DNA of 62,239 nucleotides from an uncultured Clostridia bacterium (GCA_949388605.1 CASKJV010000011.1:1-62239); one strand, 5' to 3'. Shown: positions 1-10,520, counted from the stretch's first letter. Notes: generated by a model from the letters alone, not told the origin. Made by a program: numbers and translations.

Positions 1-3000
1 AATTATTATCATAATAATACTCTACTTTATATACTGTTCTTGTTTCTTCTGGATCATCTGGGTTTATTGGCTTTTTATCTGGATCTACTGGTTGATCTGG
101 GTCTATTGGTTTATCTGGATTGTCTGGATCTATTGTTCCATCATTTACATAGAATACTTTGATTACATTGTTTTCTATTTCTTTATTTGCTGTTAATGGT
201 AAATTTGCTATTGTTAATAATTTATAATGTTCTCCTCTATTAAATTCAATGCTATCAAGTAATGCTTCTTGTTGTATCTTTTCACCAATTATTGTTTGTA
301 CTACTTGTGTTTTACTTTCATCCAATTTCCAATCATAGTAGTATTCCACTTTATATGCTGTTCTTGATGTTTCTGGATTATCTGGGTCTATTGATCCTGA
401 TTTTACATAGTATACTTTAATTATGTTCTTATCAGTATTTTCATTTGCTTTTAAGTTTGTATTTAATACTATTAATAATTCATAACCTTCTACTTTGTTA
501 CTTTCTATTTTTTTATTAAGTATTTCTTCTCCAATTACTTCTCCAACTTTTCCACCAACTATTTCTGATTTTGTTCTATCTATTACATCATCATAATAGT
601 ACTCCATCTTAAATACTGTATTATATTCTGGGCTATATGGATTTTCTGAATCTGTTGGCTTGTCTGGATCTACTGGTCCTGAATTTTCACTTCTATAATG
701 TACTTTTATCACATTATTATTTATATCTTCACCTAGTTTTATTGGTGTACCTAATATTGTTACTAATTTATACTCTTTTGTTTTATTAGGATTTATTCTA
801 TTATTTTCTGCTTTTTCTTGAAGCATTTCTTTTGTTATTACATCACCTTTTTTACCTTCTACTAAATCTGATAGTGATGTTTCAATTTCATTATCATAAT
901 AATATTCTAATTTGTAATATGTTATATTTTCTGTTTCTACTGATTGATCTGGGTTATCTGGATCTATTGTTCCTGAGTTTTCACTTCTATAATGTACTTT
1001 TATTACATTATTTTCAACATCTTCTTTTACTGTTAATGGGATATTTGATACCGCTATTTCTTCTGCTCCTTCTGGTTTATTTATATCTATTCTGCCTTGG
1101 ATATCTTCTTTAGAAATACTATCTCCTATTTGTGCTTCTACTGTTTCTGTTTTAGCATTTATTCTTTCTCCATTATAGTAATATTCTATTTTATATAATG
1201 TTTTATTACTTGGTTCTTCTCCAGAATTTCTTAATTCATAACATATTTTTATTACATTATTCTCAATATCATCAGTTAATTTTAATGGTATATTTAGTAC
1301 AGTTGCACAAACATAATTATCTGGCATGTTTGCTCCTATTTTTTCTGCAACTGTTATTATTTCTATTGATTCTCCTATTGTTCCTTTTTCTAACACTGTT
1401 CTTTCTGAATCTAATTTACCACTATAATAGTATTCTATTTTATAATATGTTGTATTCTCTGGATCTTCTTCATTTTCATTTTTATAATGTACTTTTATTA
1501 CATTTTCTTCAACTTTATCACTTAATACTAAGCTTTCATTTAATATTGTTACTAACTTATATCCTTTTTCTAACTTAGAATTTGCTCTTTGTTTTAGTTC
1601 TTCTGGATTTAACTTATCTCCTACTTTGCCCATTACTAAGTCTGTTTTTGAATTATCTATTATTCCATCATAATAGTACTCTATTCTATATGCTGTATTT
1701 TTTATTGTTGGATCATCTGGATTTATTGGTGGATTTGGATCATCTGGATCTATTTCTCCTGTTCCACTTTTTGCATAATATACTTTAATTACATTATTAT
1801 CTACATTTTTTCCTACTGTTAATGGTACTTTTACTATTGTAAATAATTCATATCCATTTTCTTTTTTATCTTCTACATTATCAGAAATCATATCTTTTGT
1901 TATTTGGTCTTTTTCTGTTGCTGATATTACTTCTGATTTTGTTACATCTATTATATTATCATAGTAGTATTCTATTTTATATCCTACTGTTTCTAGTATT
2001 CCTGGATTTTCTGGATTTGTTTTATCTTTTATATAAAATACTTTTATAACATTTGAATCTACATCTGTTCCTAATAATATATCTTTATTTGCTATTCCAA
2101 GTACTTTATATCCATCTTTTTTGTTATCTTCTGCTTTTGTATCTAATATTGTACTTTCAACTTTTTGTCCTAATATTCCAACCATTAATTCTGTTTTATC
2201 TGTATCAATTACATTATCATAATAATATTCTATTTTGTATGCAGTCTTTATTGCTTCTGGATTTTCTGGATCTTCTACATTTAATAAATCTTTTATGTAA
2301 TGTATTTTGATTACATTGTTTTCAATGTCTTCTCCTACTTTTAATGGTGTACTTAGTATTGTTAAAAATTCATATCCTTCTTTTGTATTTGCTTCTATTT
2401 TATCTTGAATATCTTCTCTTGTTATTTCTTCTCCTACTATTGCTTCTACTATTTGTGATCTTTCTGTATCTATGTTGTTATCGTAATAGTATTCGATTTT
2501 ATATATTGTTTTTCTTACTACTGAAGGAGATGGATTTTCTGGGTCTACTGGTACATCTGGATTTTCTGGGTCAAATAATCCTATCATATCTTTTCCATAA
2601 TGTACTTTTATTACATTGTTTTCAATATCTTCTTTTACCTTTAATGGTGTACTTAATGTTGTTAAAAATTCATATCCTTCTTTTGTATTTTCTTCTATTT
2701 TTTCTTGAATATCTTCTCTTGTTATTTCTTCTCCTACTATTGTTTCTATTACTTCTGATTTTCTTGTATCTATCTTGTTATCATAATAGTATTCGATTTT
2801 ATATACTGTTTTTGATACTACTGAAGGAGATGGATTTTCTGGGTCTACTGGTACATCTGGATTCTCTGGGTCAAATAATCCTATCATATCTTTGGAATAA
2901 TGTACTTTAATTACATTATTGTTCATATCTTCTTCTGCTTTTAATGGTAAATTCATTGTTGTAACAAATTTGTAGTTTTCTTTTTCATTTCCATTTATTT

Positions 3001-5641
3001 TATCTTGTATATTTTCTATTGTTATTTCTGTATTTGTGTCTACTTCTATTGTTTCTGTTTTATCATTATCTATATTATTGTCATAATAATATTCTATTTC
3101 ACATACTGTTTTTTCTAGATTTCTTGCATAATATACTTTTATAACATCACCATCATTTATTGTGTCTGGTATTGTTTCTGGTTCTGTTTTTTCAAAGTTA
3201 TATGCTAAGTATTTATTTGTTACATTTATTTCTGATTTGTCTACTTCTAAAATATCTGGTTGTAATACTTGTACTGTAGCGCTTTTTGTTTCTATATCTG
3301 CTTCTTGCTTTTCTCCATCTTTGTAGTATTCTACACTATAACTTATTTCTTTTGTTTGTTCTTCATCTATTGTGTAATATAAATTGATTATGTTTTCTTC
3401 TGTTCCTATTGTTAGTTTTTCTTTATCACTACTATCAAATTTATATCCTAATATTTCTATTACTTCATTATCTGATGTTATTTCTGATTCATAAGTCTGT
3501 CCATCTACTTGCTTTGCATCATAAATTACTTTATTTGTATCTTTCTCTAAGTAATTAACTGTGTATGAATATTGATTTGGTGTCCAATGAGCATATAATG
3601 TCGTACCATTTTTTAATGAATATTGGTCACCAGCATTTCCTACTTTTTTCCCTCCTGTTCTTGATGTGTACCATCCATCAAGTGTATATCCTGTTCTTGT
3701 TCTATTTGGTAATATTACAGATACTTCTTGCCATTTTGCATACAAGGTTGTATCTGCAGAATATGTTGTATTTGTAAGACTTGATATAATATATCCATTT
3801 TCATCAATCATCTGTGTTCCATTTCCATCAGTCTCTGTATAATATCCTTGAAATTTACAAGTTGCTGCATATGTAGTACCATTACTATTTGCACTTAGAT
3901 TAGAATTGTATGTTATTTGTAATATTCTTGTTGGTATTGTTATTGAATTTGTTAATGTTGTCATAGCCTTTGTTTCTTCAGAATCTAAATATATGCCTGT
4001 TCCATATTTTTCATATATTTCTTTTGTTCCTGTACTTGATGCTCTTTGATTATCTAAAGTAATTTTATATTGGTTTGCTGTCCATTGTGCATATATTGTT
4101 GTATTGCTTGTTGGTGTATATGGTGCTCCTGCATTTCCTACCTTTGTTCCTCCTGATGATGATGTATACCATCCGTTAAAGGTATATCCTGTTCTTGTTG
4201 GCGTTGGTAATGTTACACTTCTACTTGTCCATTTTGCATATAATGTTCCATTTGTTGAATATGTTGTATTTGAAAATCCTGACGCTAAATATCCACTTGA
4301 TGTTATTCTTTGTGTTCCGCTTCCTCCTGTACTTGTATAATATCCTCCAAATGTGTATGTTGCTGTATTACTTGATGTTGAACACGTTCCTCCATTTGCA
4401 TTATATGTTATTCTATATGATCTTGATGGTTTTGTTATCGCATTTGATGATGTTGTCATTGCTTTTGTTTCTGCTGAATCTAAATATATTCCTGTTTCAT
4501 ATCTTCCATATATTGCTGATGTCCCACTACTGGTTGCACTTTGATTGTTTAATGTTATTGTGTATTTAATAGATTGTTTATATTTTCCTATTAATCTATA
4601 ATTATCATGGTATGTAGCACCATTTTCTCTTTTTACTCCATTTCCCATATCAACATTGCCATAATATTTTATTATTACAACAATTCCTGCATTTTCTCTT
4701 ACATCACTAAAATATGCAGCATAGCTCGAAGATAGTTGTTTTTCAAATATAAGTGCTTTATTACTATCATATCTTCTTAGCTTACCTCCATCAATTGTTA
4801 TAAATCCATTATCATTTGTTACTGTTTCAAAACTTTCTAAGCTTTGTAATGTAAAGGTCCATTCAAAATTTCCAGTTTCATCATATTTTCTTATATTCTT
4901 ATCACTTACTAACATGCATCCATTATCATTTGTTTGTTCTACTTTAGATACAGTTGAAGAACTTGTATATATTTCAAATTGAGCATTAAAATTTACATCA
5001 TATTTTTTTATACTAGAATCATATTGTATAAAAAAACTTCCATCATTTCCACTCGATACTATTGTTCCACCCACACTATTAATCATTGCGTTTTTCACAA
5101 ATCCTGAACTATTATACATATATATTTCCATTCTACTCATGGGCATAGTAGCACAAATTATACAGCCACCATCATTAGTTGGAACCAATGAATTTACATC
5201 ATACTCAAAATATAAACTATCTTTCCACAATTCTTGAGTTCCTGTACTTCCACCATATTTAATAATTTGATTATCTGTTATAACAATAATATTTCCATCA
5301 GATGTAGCTATATATTTGTTCCAATTTGAATTTTTGGAAATTCTCCATACTTTATTTCCGTTTTTATCATATTTACTTATATATTCATCTTCATTTATTA
5401 GATTTGAGCCATCATTTCCTACTCCTAAAAAATAGCAATCTTTGTCAGAATCTGTATCTGTTAACCATTCAGCTGTAGCATCATCTCCTGCTGCTTTTGC
5501 TTCTTCTCTCTTATTCCCAATAATATTAAATTCAAATTTATTGTATAACAAAAGTCCAATTATACTTACAATTACAGCAATTGCACATACTTCAATTATT
5601 CTTACTTTTTTATTTAATTTAAATTTTAATTTTTTCTCCAT
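1..5641 (-). CDS. Giant surface protein with InlB-B and MucBP-like repeats (C-terminus outside window)
   Basis: These are the N-terminal 1,880 residues; the frame is still open at the window edge, so the C-terminus and any anchor are unseen. Visible in order: a basic start and one hydrophobic segment (about 14-33), a signal peptide or membrane anchor; about 55-350, a repetitive region with units such as ISKYDKNGNKVW and IRKYDETGNFEW that may form a beta-propeller (inference); about 355-690, four Listeria-Bacteroides (InlB B-type) repeats ending in YAKW, YAQW or YAHW; about 690-1880, a divergent first unit and twelve more, the last cut by the edge, that begin YKIEYYYDN and end NNVIKVHY, resembling MucBP domains and joined by Pro/Asp linkers (DPENPDVPVDPENP). 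Such layouts are known in adhesins that bind mucin or host cells. A Shine-Dalgarno (GGGAG) lies 9 nt before the ATG. No catalytic domain is visible. Confidence 0.85.
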   Translation of the reverse strand, partial: MEKKLKFKLNKKVRIIEVCAIAVIVSIIGLLLYNKFEFNIIGNKREEAKAAGDDATAEWLTDTDSDKDCYFLGVGNDGSNLINEDEYISKYDKNGNKVWRISKNSNWNKYIATSDGNIIVITDNQIIKYGGSTGTQELWKDSLYFEYDVNSLVPTNDGGCIICATMPMSRMEIYMYNSSGFVKNAMINSVGGTIVSSGNDGSFFIQYDSSIKKYDVNFNAQFEIYTSSSTVSKVEQTNDNGCMLVSDKNIRKYDETGNFEWTFTLQSLESFETVTNDNGFITIDGGKLRRYDSNKALIFEKQLSSSYAAYFSDVRENAGIVVIIKYYGNVDMGNGVKRENGATYHDNYRLIGKYKQSIKYTITLNNQSATSSGTSAIYGRYETGIYLDSAETKAMTTSSNAITKPSRSYRITYNANGGTCSTSSNTATYTFGGYYTSTGGSGTQRITSSGYLASGFSNTTYSTNGTLYAKWTSRSVTLPTPTRTGYTFNGWYTSSSGGTKVGNAGAPYTPTSNTTIYAQWTANQYKITLDNQRASSTGTKEIYEKYGTGIYLDSEETKAMTTLTNSITIPTRILQITYNSNLSANSNGTTYAATCKFQGYYTETDGNGTQMIDENGYIISSLTNTTYSADTTLYAKWQEVSVILPNRTRTGYTLDGWYTSRTGGKKVGNAGDQYSLKNGTTLYAHWTPNQYSYTVNYLEKDTNKVIYDAKQVDGQTYESEITSDNEVIEILGYKFDSSDKEKLTIGTEENIINLYYTIDEEQTKEISYSVEYYKDGEKQEADIETKSATVQVLQPDILEVDKSEINVTNKYLAYNFEKTEPETIPDTINDGDVIKVYYARNLEKTVCEIEYYYDNNIDNDKTETIEVDTNTEITIENIQDKINGNEKENYKFVTTMNLPLKAEEDMNNNVIKVHYSKDMIGLFDPENPDVPVDPENPSPSVVSKTVYKIEYYYDNKIDTRKSEVIETIVGEEITREDIQEKIEENTKEGYEFLTTLSTPLKVKEDIENNVIKVHYGKDMIGLFDPENPDVPVDPENPSPSVVRKTIYKIEYYYDNNIDTERSQIVEAIVGEEITREDIQDKIEANTKEGYEFLTILSTPLKVGEDIENNVIKIHYIKDLLNVEDPENPEAIKTAYKIEYYYDNVIDTDKTELMVGILGQKVESTILDTKAEDNKKDGYKVLGIANKDILLGTDVDSNVIKVFYIKDKTNPENPGILETVGYKIEYYYDNIIDVTKSEVISATEKDQITKDMISDNVEDKKENGYELFTIVKVPLTVGKNVDNNVIKVYYAKSGTGEIDPDDPNPPINPDDPTIKNTAYRIEYYYDGIIDNSKTDLVMGKVGDKLNPEELKQRANSKLEKGYKLVTILNESLVLSDKVEENVIKVHYKNENEEDPENTTYYKIEYYYSGKLDSERTVLEKGTIGESIEIITVAEKIGANMPDNYVCATVLNIPLKLTDDIENNVIKICYELRNSGEEPSNKTLYKIEYYYNGERINAKTETVEAQIGDSISKEDIQGRIDINKPEGAEEIAVSNIPLTVKEDVENNVIKVHYRSENSGTIDPDNPDQSVETENITYYKLEYYYDNEIETSLSDLVEGKKGDVITKEMLQEKAENNRINPNKTKEYKLVTILGTPIKLGEDINNNVIKVHYRSENSGPVDPDKPTDSENPYSPEYNTVFKMEYYYDDVIDRTKSEIVGGKVGEVIGEEILNKKIESNKVEGYELLIVLNTNLKANENTDKNIIKVYYVKSGSIDPDNPETSRTAYKVEYYYDWKLDESKTQVVQTIIGEKIQQEALLDSIEFNRGEHYKLLTIANLPLTANKEIENNVIKVFYVNDGTIDPDNPDKPIDPDQPVDPDKKPINPDDPEETRTVYKVEYYYDNN
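2281..2880 (-). repeat. Recently duplicated 300-bp unit within the MucBP-like array
   Basis: Two adjacent 300-bp blocks (2281-2580 and 2581-2880) are clearly more alike at DNA level than other units of the array, and the linker encoding DPENPDVPVDPENPSPSVV occurs in both almost unchanged (2521-2590 and 2821-2890). This points to recent tandem duplication of one YKIEYYYDN unit with its linker. Older units differ in length and sequence. Confidence 0.75.
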
Positions 5642-6060
5642 AATAAATGTCTCCCTTCTTAAAAATTTAAATATATTTCCTCTTTTTATAATAAAACTTT
5701 TTAATAAAAATTCAAATGGAATATTTTTCTTGACATATTTTAAAATAATTTATAACTACTCTTTCTATTTCATTTAATTAATGTGTAATACCGTCATAAA
5801 AATTTCATTAACATATTAATTCTCTCCTTTTTAATCTACTATTTCTTATCATAATATACTATATTTATTTATACTTGAATATAAAATCAATTTTACAAAT
5901 TTAGTAAAAAAAAGCACATCTCTAGGGAAATGCCTTTTTTAAAAATTTATCTTTTTAATTACAAAATGCAGTATAAATATTAGATATTTTCTAATATTTA
6001 TACTGCATTTATAAATTATATATATCTTTTGTTTAACGAATAATAAATACAAAATAATAA
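5642..6060. other. Intergenic region upstream of the giant MucBP gene
   Basis: No gene is seen in these 419 bases. They hold the Shine-Dalgarno of the giant gene at the left end, AT-rich sequence that must contain its promoter (no convincing -35/-10 pair found), a weak imperfect hairpin near 5908-5942, and a strong hairpin near the right end, listed separately. Confidence 0.6.
5964..6010 (-). terminator. Strong hairpin downstream of the Spo0E-like gene
   Basis: A perfect 20-bp inverted repeat (5964-5983 with 5991-6010) with a 7-nt loop lies 50 nt past the stop of the minus-strand Spo0E-like gene. The T-run after it is poor, so termination is inferred from stem strength and position. Confidence 0.5.
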
Positions 6061-6198
6061 TTAACTGTTATTTTTGTAGTACTCTGCAATTAACTTGTCC
6101 AGCTCAACACTCACCTTATATATTCTAGAGTAATCTTCGCCGTCAGAAATACATTTGTTTAATTCGTCTCGTAATTTACAAATTTCTTCATCTAACAT
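6061..6198 (-). CDS. Spo0E-like aspartyl-phosphate phosphatase
   Basis: A 45-residue protein with the Spo0E-family signature: SVELD followed by KLIAEYY, matching the S-x-E-L-D motif of these small two-helix proteins. In Bacillus they dephosphorylate Spo0A~P and so delay or block sporulation; the same role here is inferred from the family. A longer in-frame reading starts at 6273, but AAAGGAGTG with a 7-nt gap precedes the ATG at 6198, giving MLDEEICKLRDELNKC, the usual family start. It is monocistronic, with a strong hairpin downstream. spoIIE and ypeB in the same window fit a spore-former. Confidence 0.8.
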   Translation of the reverse strand: MLDEEICKLRDELNKCISDGEDYSRIYKVSVELDKLIAEYYKNNS

Positions 6199-6390
6199 AT
6201 TATCACTCCTTTTCATATTTATTTTTATAATATTTTGTTTTTTCTCTTGTTTTATCCTATTTAAAAATAACATATAATTAGTGCAAAGTCAACAAATTAC
6301 AAGGTATACCGAGCATCTTTCGTAAGACTTTTTTCGACATAAATGCAATTTTTCATAACAGTAGAAACTGTTTTCAGGCTATACATTTTT

Positions 6391-7188
6391 CTACTTTTTT
6401 TTCGACATATCGATTTTTTTGAATTTTATTGTAATAATTATTAATGATACTGATAAAATTATTAACGATAAAATTTGTGAAATTTTAAAATTAAATAACA
6501 GTAAACTATCTGTTCTCATACTCTCTAAAAGTGCTCTAATTGCTGAATATAGTAAACAATATACTATAAAAATTTCTCCTTGAAATTTTCTCTTCTTTTG
6601 TAAAAATTTTAAAATTATAAATATTAATAAAGTTGAAAATGATTCATATAAAAATGTCGGATGAACCTCTTGATATCCTACGGAAGTGTTAATTCCCATC
6701 CTTAAAAAAAATGTCGTTTCTTGTCCATATGCTTCAACATTAAAAAAATTTCCCCAGCGTCCTATTGACTGAGCAATTGCAATATATGGTATAACATAAT
6801 CCAAAAAATTTAATATTACTATTTTATTTTTTTTACAATATACACATATAACAAGTGCTCCTAGAATTAAGCCTCCATAGATAGCTAAGCCTCCATTTCT
6901 AAAATTAAAAATTTGAGAAATATTGTTCAAATAATAATCAAAATTAAAAATTACATAATAGAATCTAGCGCCAATTGTTCCAAATACTATACCCAGAATA
7001 GTTCCTACAAGTACATCATCATAATCAACACCAAATTTTTCTTTTGAAAACTTACATAAGATTAAGGCTATAACGATTCCTACTACTATGCATACAGCAT
7101 ATTTATATACAGAAATTCCCAATATAGAAAATGCTATTTTTGATATTTCAAATTTAAGATTTAATCCTGGAAATGTTACAACATTCAT
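6391..7188 (-). CDS. lgt: Prolipoprotein diacylglyceryl transferase
   Basis: Integral membrane enzyme of 265 residues that moves diacylglyceryl from phosphatidylglycerol to the lipobox cysteine of prolipoproteins, the first step of lipoprotein maturation. The family signature is clear: QSIGRWGNFFNVEAYG at about 140-155 with the conserved Arg, plus several hydrophobic segments. At the position of the essential E. coli His103 the sequence reads GGLAIYGG, with Tyr instead of His, a variant I believe is common in Clostridia. The gene starts at ATG with GGAG 8 nt upstream and follows the M16 peptidase genes closely (19 nt gap), so it probably shares their transcript. A short hairpin (AACAGT/ACTGTT near 6357-6372) lies downstream. 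Confidence 0.95.
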   Translation of the reverse strand: MNVVTFPGLNLKFEISKIAFSILGISVYKYAVCIVVGIVIALILCKFSKEKFGVDYDDVLVGTILGIVFGTIGARFYYVIFNFDYYLNNISQIFNFRNGGLAIYGGLILGALVICVYCKKNKIVILNFLDYVIPYIAIAQSIGRWGNFFNVEAYGQETTFFLRMGINTSVGYQEVHPTFLYESFSTLLIFIILKFLQKKRKFQGEIFIVYCLLYSAIRALLESMRTDSLLLFNFKISQILSLIILSVSLIIITIKFKKIDMSKKK

Positions 7189-7207
7189 TTATTTTCTCCT
7201 GCTTATA

Positions 7208-8470
7208 CTATTTTACAACTGATACTACTTTTTGGTCTTCTATAAATACTTCTTTTAATACATTTTCAACATACTCTTTGTTTATTTCTTTAACTACTTT
7301 AAAATAATCTAAAGAATTTATATTCTTAAAATAGTCTGAAACAAGTGATGTAGCTATACTTGAAAGATCATTATAATCTTTAACTATTTCACCATATATT
7401 TTCTTTTTAGCTCTTTCGAACTCTTCTTCATTTATTCCATTTTGTTTTACACTTTGAATTTTTCTTGTAATTTCATTTGTAACATCTTCTATATCATTTG
7501 TCTGAAATTGTATCATTACATGAGAATATGTTTTCGAAAATTCATATGACATTGATGGTTCTGATATTAGCTTTCCGCTTTCATATAACCTTTCAAAAGT
7601 ATCAGAACTTTTACCTAATAATATTGTTCCAAGCATATCAATTGATAAATCTTTTTTTATCTTATCATCACTTAGATTATTATCTTTATATGCTATTAAA
7701 ACTAATGGCATGCTTATATTCATATCTGATTCCACATAATTTTTAACAACTTCTTTTGGTTCTTGATTGTATTCTCTAATAGTTTGTTTATCATCTTTTT
7801 TCATTGTAATTCTAGATTTCACTTTTTCTAAAATTTCTTCTGGAATAAAATCACCAGTAATCACCATTATCATATTTTCTGGTCTATAAAATGAATTATA
7901 AATTTTATATAATTTATCTTTATCTATTTTGGCAATTGTATCTATAGTTCCTGCAACATCAATATTTATTTCATTATTTTTATACATTGCTCTCATAGCA
8001 TTCATATAAACTTTCCACTCTGGATAATCATCATACATCATTATTTCTTGTTCTATGATTCCACGTTCTTTTTCTACATTTTCATCTGTAAAATATGGAT
8101 TTTGCACATAGTTCATAAATTCATCTAAGGCTTCATCAAAATGATCTGTACATTCATATAAATATGCTGTATGATCATTCGTTGTATATGCATTTGCATC
8201 TACACCAATTGATGTAAGGACATCTAAACTATTTCTTCCATTCTCTTGCTCAAATAATTTATGCTCTAGATAATGAGCAATGCCATCTGGAACAGTTGTT
8301 AAGTCACTTTCTCCAGGAGCATAAAATTTATTATCTATAGCGCCAAAATTTGTACTCCAAACAATATATTTTTTTCTAGTTTTTTTAGGCAGAATCATTA
8401 CCACTAATCCATTATCTAATTTTTCTATATATACTTTTTCTTTTATTTGATTATTTTCAATAACTTGCAC
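7208..8470 (-). CDS. ymfH: M16-family zinc peptidase, YmfH type (catalytic partner)
   Basis: 420-residue M16 (pitrilysin/insulinase) peptidase. The inverted zinc motif HxxEH is present as HYLEH at 66-70, and the distal Glu ligand falls in IEQEI near 142, so the zinc site is intact. The C-terminal half is the second M16 domain. It begins 1 nt after the stop of the upstream M16 gene, which lacks the motif: the classic arrangement of a catalytic and a non-catalytic subunit. B. subtilis ymfF/ymfH are the obvious counterparts, and homologues are annotated as linked to EF-P modification; the substrate here is unknown. No signal peptide is seen, so the enzyme is likely cytoplasmic. Confidence 0.9.
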   Translation of the reverse strand: MQVIENNQIKEKVYIEKLDNGLVVMILPKKTRKKYIVWSTNFGAIDNKFYAPGESDLTTVPDGIAHYLEHKLFEQENGRNSLDVLTSIGVDANAYTTNDHTAYLYECTDHFDEALDEFMNYVQNPYFTDENVEKERGIIEQEIMMYDDYPEWKVYMNAMRAMYKNNEINIDVAGTIDTIAKIDKDKLYKIYNSFYRPENMIMVITGDFIPEEILEKVKSRITMKKDDKQTIREYNQEPKEVVKNYVESDMNISMPLVLIAYKDNNLSDDKIKKDLSIDMLGTILLGKSSDTFERLYESGKLISEPSMSYEFSKTYSHVMIQFQTNDIEDVTNEITRKIQSVKQNGINEEEFERAKKKIYGEIVKDYNDLSSIATSLVSDYFKNINSLDYFKVVKEINKEYVENVLKEVFIEDQKVVSVVK

Positions 8471-8471
8471 T

Positions 8472-9752
8472 CTAACCTTCCTTTCCTGTTAAAAAATAAA
8501 TTGTGTTAATATTAATTGAATTGGCAAATTCAACAATTTGTTCTTTAGTTACTTTATTTATATTATTAATGTATTCCTCTAAAGATAAATTAGTTTTAGA
8601 AATTTCTTGTCCTATATAATAAACTATCTCTGTATCCTGTTCCTCTTCTACATTTTTTATTCCAGAAATTAAATATTTTTTAGAATTATTAATATCTTCT
8701 TCTGAAAATTCACCTTTTTTAATATTTTCTAATTGAACTTTTATAAGATCTACAGCTTTTTGATAATTTTCAATCTGAATTCCGCATTTTATAAATATAT
8801 TTTTCTTTTGTTTGTAAAATACACTTTTAGCAGAATATGCAAGTCCTGCTTTTTCTCTTACATTTTGGAACATCATAGAATTTGCACCATTTCCTAAAAT
8901 ACTATTATATACATTTCCAATTGCACGTAAATTTTCCATATTTGATAAAATATCTAGTCCTATTACAAGTTTTCCTTGAGTTACATCCATTACTTCTTTA
9001 AGTTCCTTTATGTTTTCCACTTTTTGTTTAGTTTCTGTGGAATCTAACACATAATTTTCTTCTCTTGGTTTTAATTTTTTTATATTTTCATTATTATCTA
9101 GAAATTTCTTTAGCTCTTTTTCATCTATGTTTCCAGAAATAAATAAATCTATTTTGCTATTTTCTATTAGCCATTTATAATATTCAGAAACATCTTCTAT
9201 AGAAATATTATCAATATCTTCTATATATCCATATTTATAAATACCAAAACCTTCTTGTCCATACATGGCAGAAATACAATTTTCTAAAGCATAACCATCT
9301 TTATCATCAATTTTGCTTTCAATAACATCTTTTAAATTTCCTTTTTCAACATCTAAGAAATCTTTATTTAAATTTCCATTTTCTCCAACTGGATTAAAAA
9401 CTAAATCTAATAAATTTTCTAAATTCATTTTTAATATATCTTCATTATTTAAAGCATATTCATTACTAATTGATTCTACAAAAAACTTAAGAACAACATT
9501 ATCTCCCATTTTATCAACACCACAATTGAATGTAGCTCCATACATATTTTCAAGTTCTTTGCTAATTAGATATTGATTAGGTAACTTTGCAGTTCCTCTT
9601 CTAAGCATAAATGGAATTAATGCATTTTTTGTAACAGTTTCTCTTTTTAAAGGTGTTGTTATTATAATACAAGTTAAATCTGTTTTATATAAATCTGTTT
9701 TAATAAAATGTGCTTTAATTCCTTTTTTTAATTCAACACTAGTTTTTCCCAT
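8472..9752 (-). CDS. ymfF: M16-family peptidase-like protein, YmfF type (no zinc motif)
   Basis: 426-residue M16-like protein that lacks HxxEH: the matching region reads KELENMYGATF. The rest of the fold is recognisable, including the C-terminal segment with NSMMFQNVREKAGLAYS, the R/Y substrate-binding region usual in M16 domains. It is therefore the probable non-catalytic partner of the next gene, with which it is translationally close (1-nt gap). AAAGGAG lies 7 nt before the ATG. It heads the operon ymfF-ymfH-lgt and is divergent from the amidase-domain gene to the right. Confidence 0.85.
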   Translation of the reverse strand: MGKTSVELKKGIKAHFIKTDLYKTDLTCIIITTPLKRETVTKNALIPFMLRRGTAKLPNQYLISKELENMYGATFNCGVDKMGDNVVLKFFVESISNEYALNNEDILKMNLENLLDLVFNPVGENGNLNKDFLDVEKGNLKDVIESKIDDKDGYALENCISAMYGQEGFGIYKYGYIEDIDNISIEDVSEYYKWLIENSKIDLFISGNIDEKELKKFLDNNENIKKLKPREENYVLDSTETKQKVENIKELKEVMDVTQGKLVIGLDILSNMENLRAIGNVYNSILGNGANSMMFQNVREKAGLAYSAKSVFYKQKKNIFIKCGIQIENYQKAVDLIKVQLENIKKGEFSEEDINNSKKYLISGIKNVEEEQDTEIVYYIGQEISKTNLSLEEYINNINKVTKEQIVEFANSININTIYFLTGKEG

Positions 9753-9939
9753 TAAAATCTCCTTTATTAAATAGTATTGTTTTATTTTTCATTATTATAC
9801 ATTAAATTCCAATATATATTATCATAACTAATTTTAGATTACAATTTGTTTTATTAAACATTTAAAATCTGACTATATTCAAATATATTAGAATTCATAC
9901 ATATTATATATTTAACATATAATTATCTAGGAGGAAAAT

Positions 9940-10410
9940 ATGTATATTGATAAATATAACAGGCAAAAAGTAGTAGAATATGCCCAAAAGTGGGCTTACA
10001 AAAGAAACCCTAAGTATTATAATTTCGATGCAATTGGTGGAGACTGTACAAATTTTGTATCACAATGTATATACGCAGGAAGTGGAGTTATGAATTATAA
10101 TGATTGGTATTATAATAATACTAATGATAAATCACCATCATGGACTGGAGTCGAATTTTTGTATAACTTTCTAGTAAACAATAAAGGTCTAGGGCCAATT
10201 GGAAATACGTCAGATAAAATTGAAATTGGAGATGTAGTACAGTTATCTTCTGATGGAGAAAGATTTACACATTCTTTAATAGTTGTGGGTGTAGAAAAAG
10301 AAAGAATTCTTATTGCTTCACATACATTTGATTCTTATAGAAGAGATATTAATACATACGTATATAAGAAAATTAGATTTATACATATAACTGGAATACA
10401 AAAAAATTAA
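9940..10410 (+). CDS. Small amidase-domain protein (Amidase_6-like, Cys-His)
   Basis: 156-residue single-domain protein. YNRQKVVEYAQKWAYKRNP, then GGDCTNFVSQCIYAGSG and FTHSLIVVGV match the putative amidase domain (NlpC/P60 or CHAP superfamily type) found in clostridial cell-wall proteins. The probable catalytic Cys is in GGDCTNF (near 36) and the His in THSLIV (near 109). Family members act, or are thought to act, on amide bonds in peptidoglycan, but no signal peptide is visible, so a cytoplasmic or non-classical role is possible. AGGAGG lies 5 nt before the ATG. A strong hairpin overlaps its stop codon. It is the lone plus-strand gene of the first 38 kb. Confidence 0.8.
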   Translation: MYIDKYNRQKVVEYAQKWAYKRNPKYYNFDAIGGDCTNFVSQCIYAGSGVMNYNDWYYNNTNDKSPSWTGVEFLYNFLVNNKGLGPIGNTSDKIEIGDVVQLSSDGERFTHSLIVVGVEKERILIASHTFDSYRRDINTYVYKKIRFIHITGIQKN

Positions 10411-10467
10411 ATTCTAATAAATAGCATATAACAAACTATTTGAAATGTGCTATTTATTAGAATTTAA
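10407..10467. terminator. Bidirectional terminator hairpin
   Basis: A 20-bp perfect inverted repeat (10407-10426 with 10448-10467; arms TTAAATTCTAATAAATAGCA) includes the TAA stop of the amidase gene. It lies between convergent genes and can serve both strands. Confidence 0.75.
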
Positions 10468-10520
10468 TTTTAAACTAAACTTTTTTTTCTGAAATGAGAG
10501 CTACAAACAATGTGTGCTAC

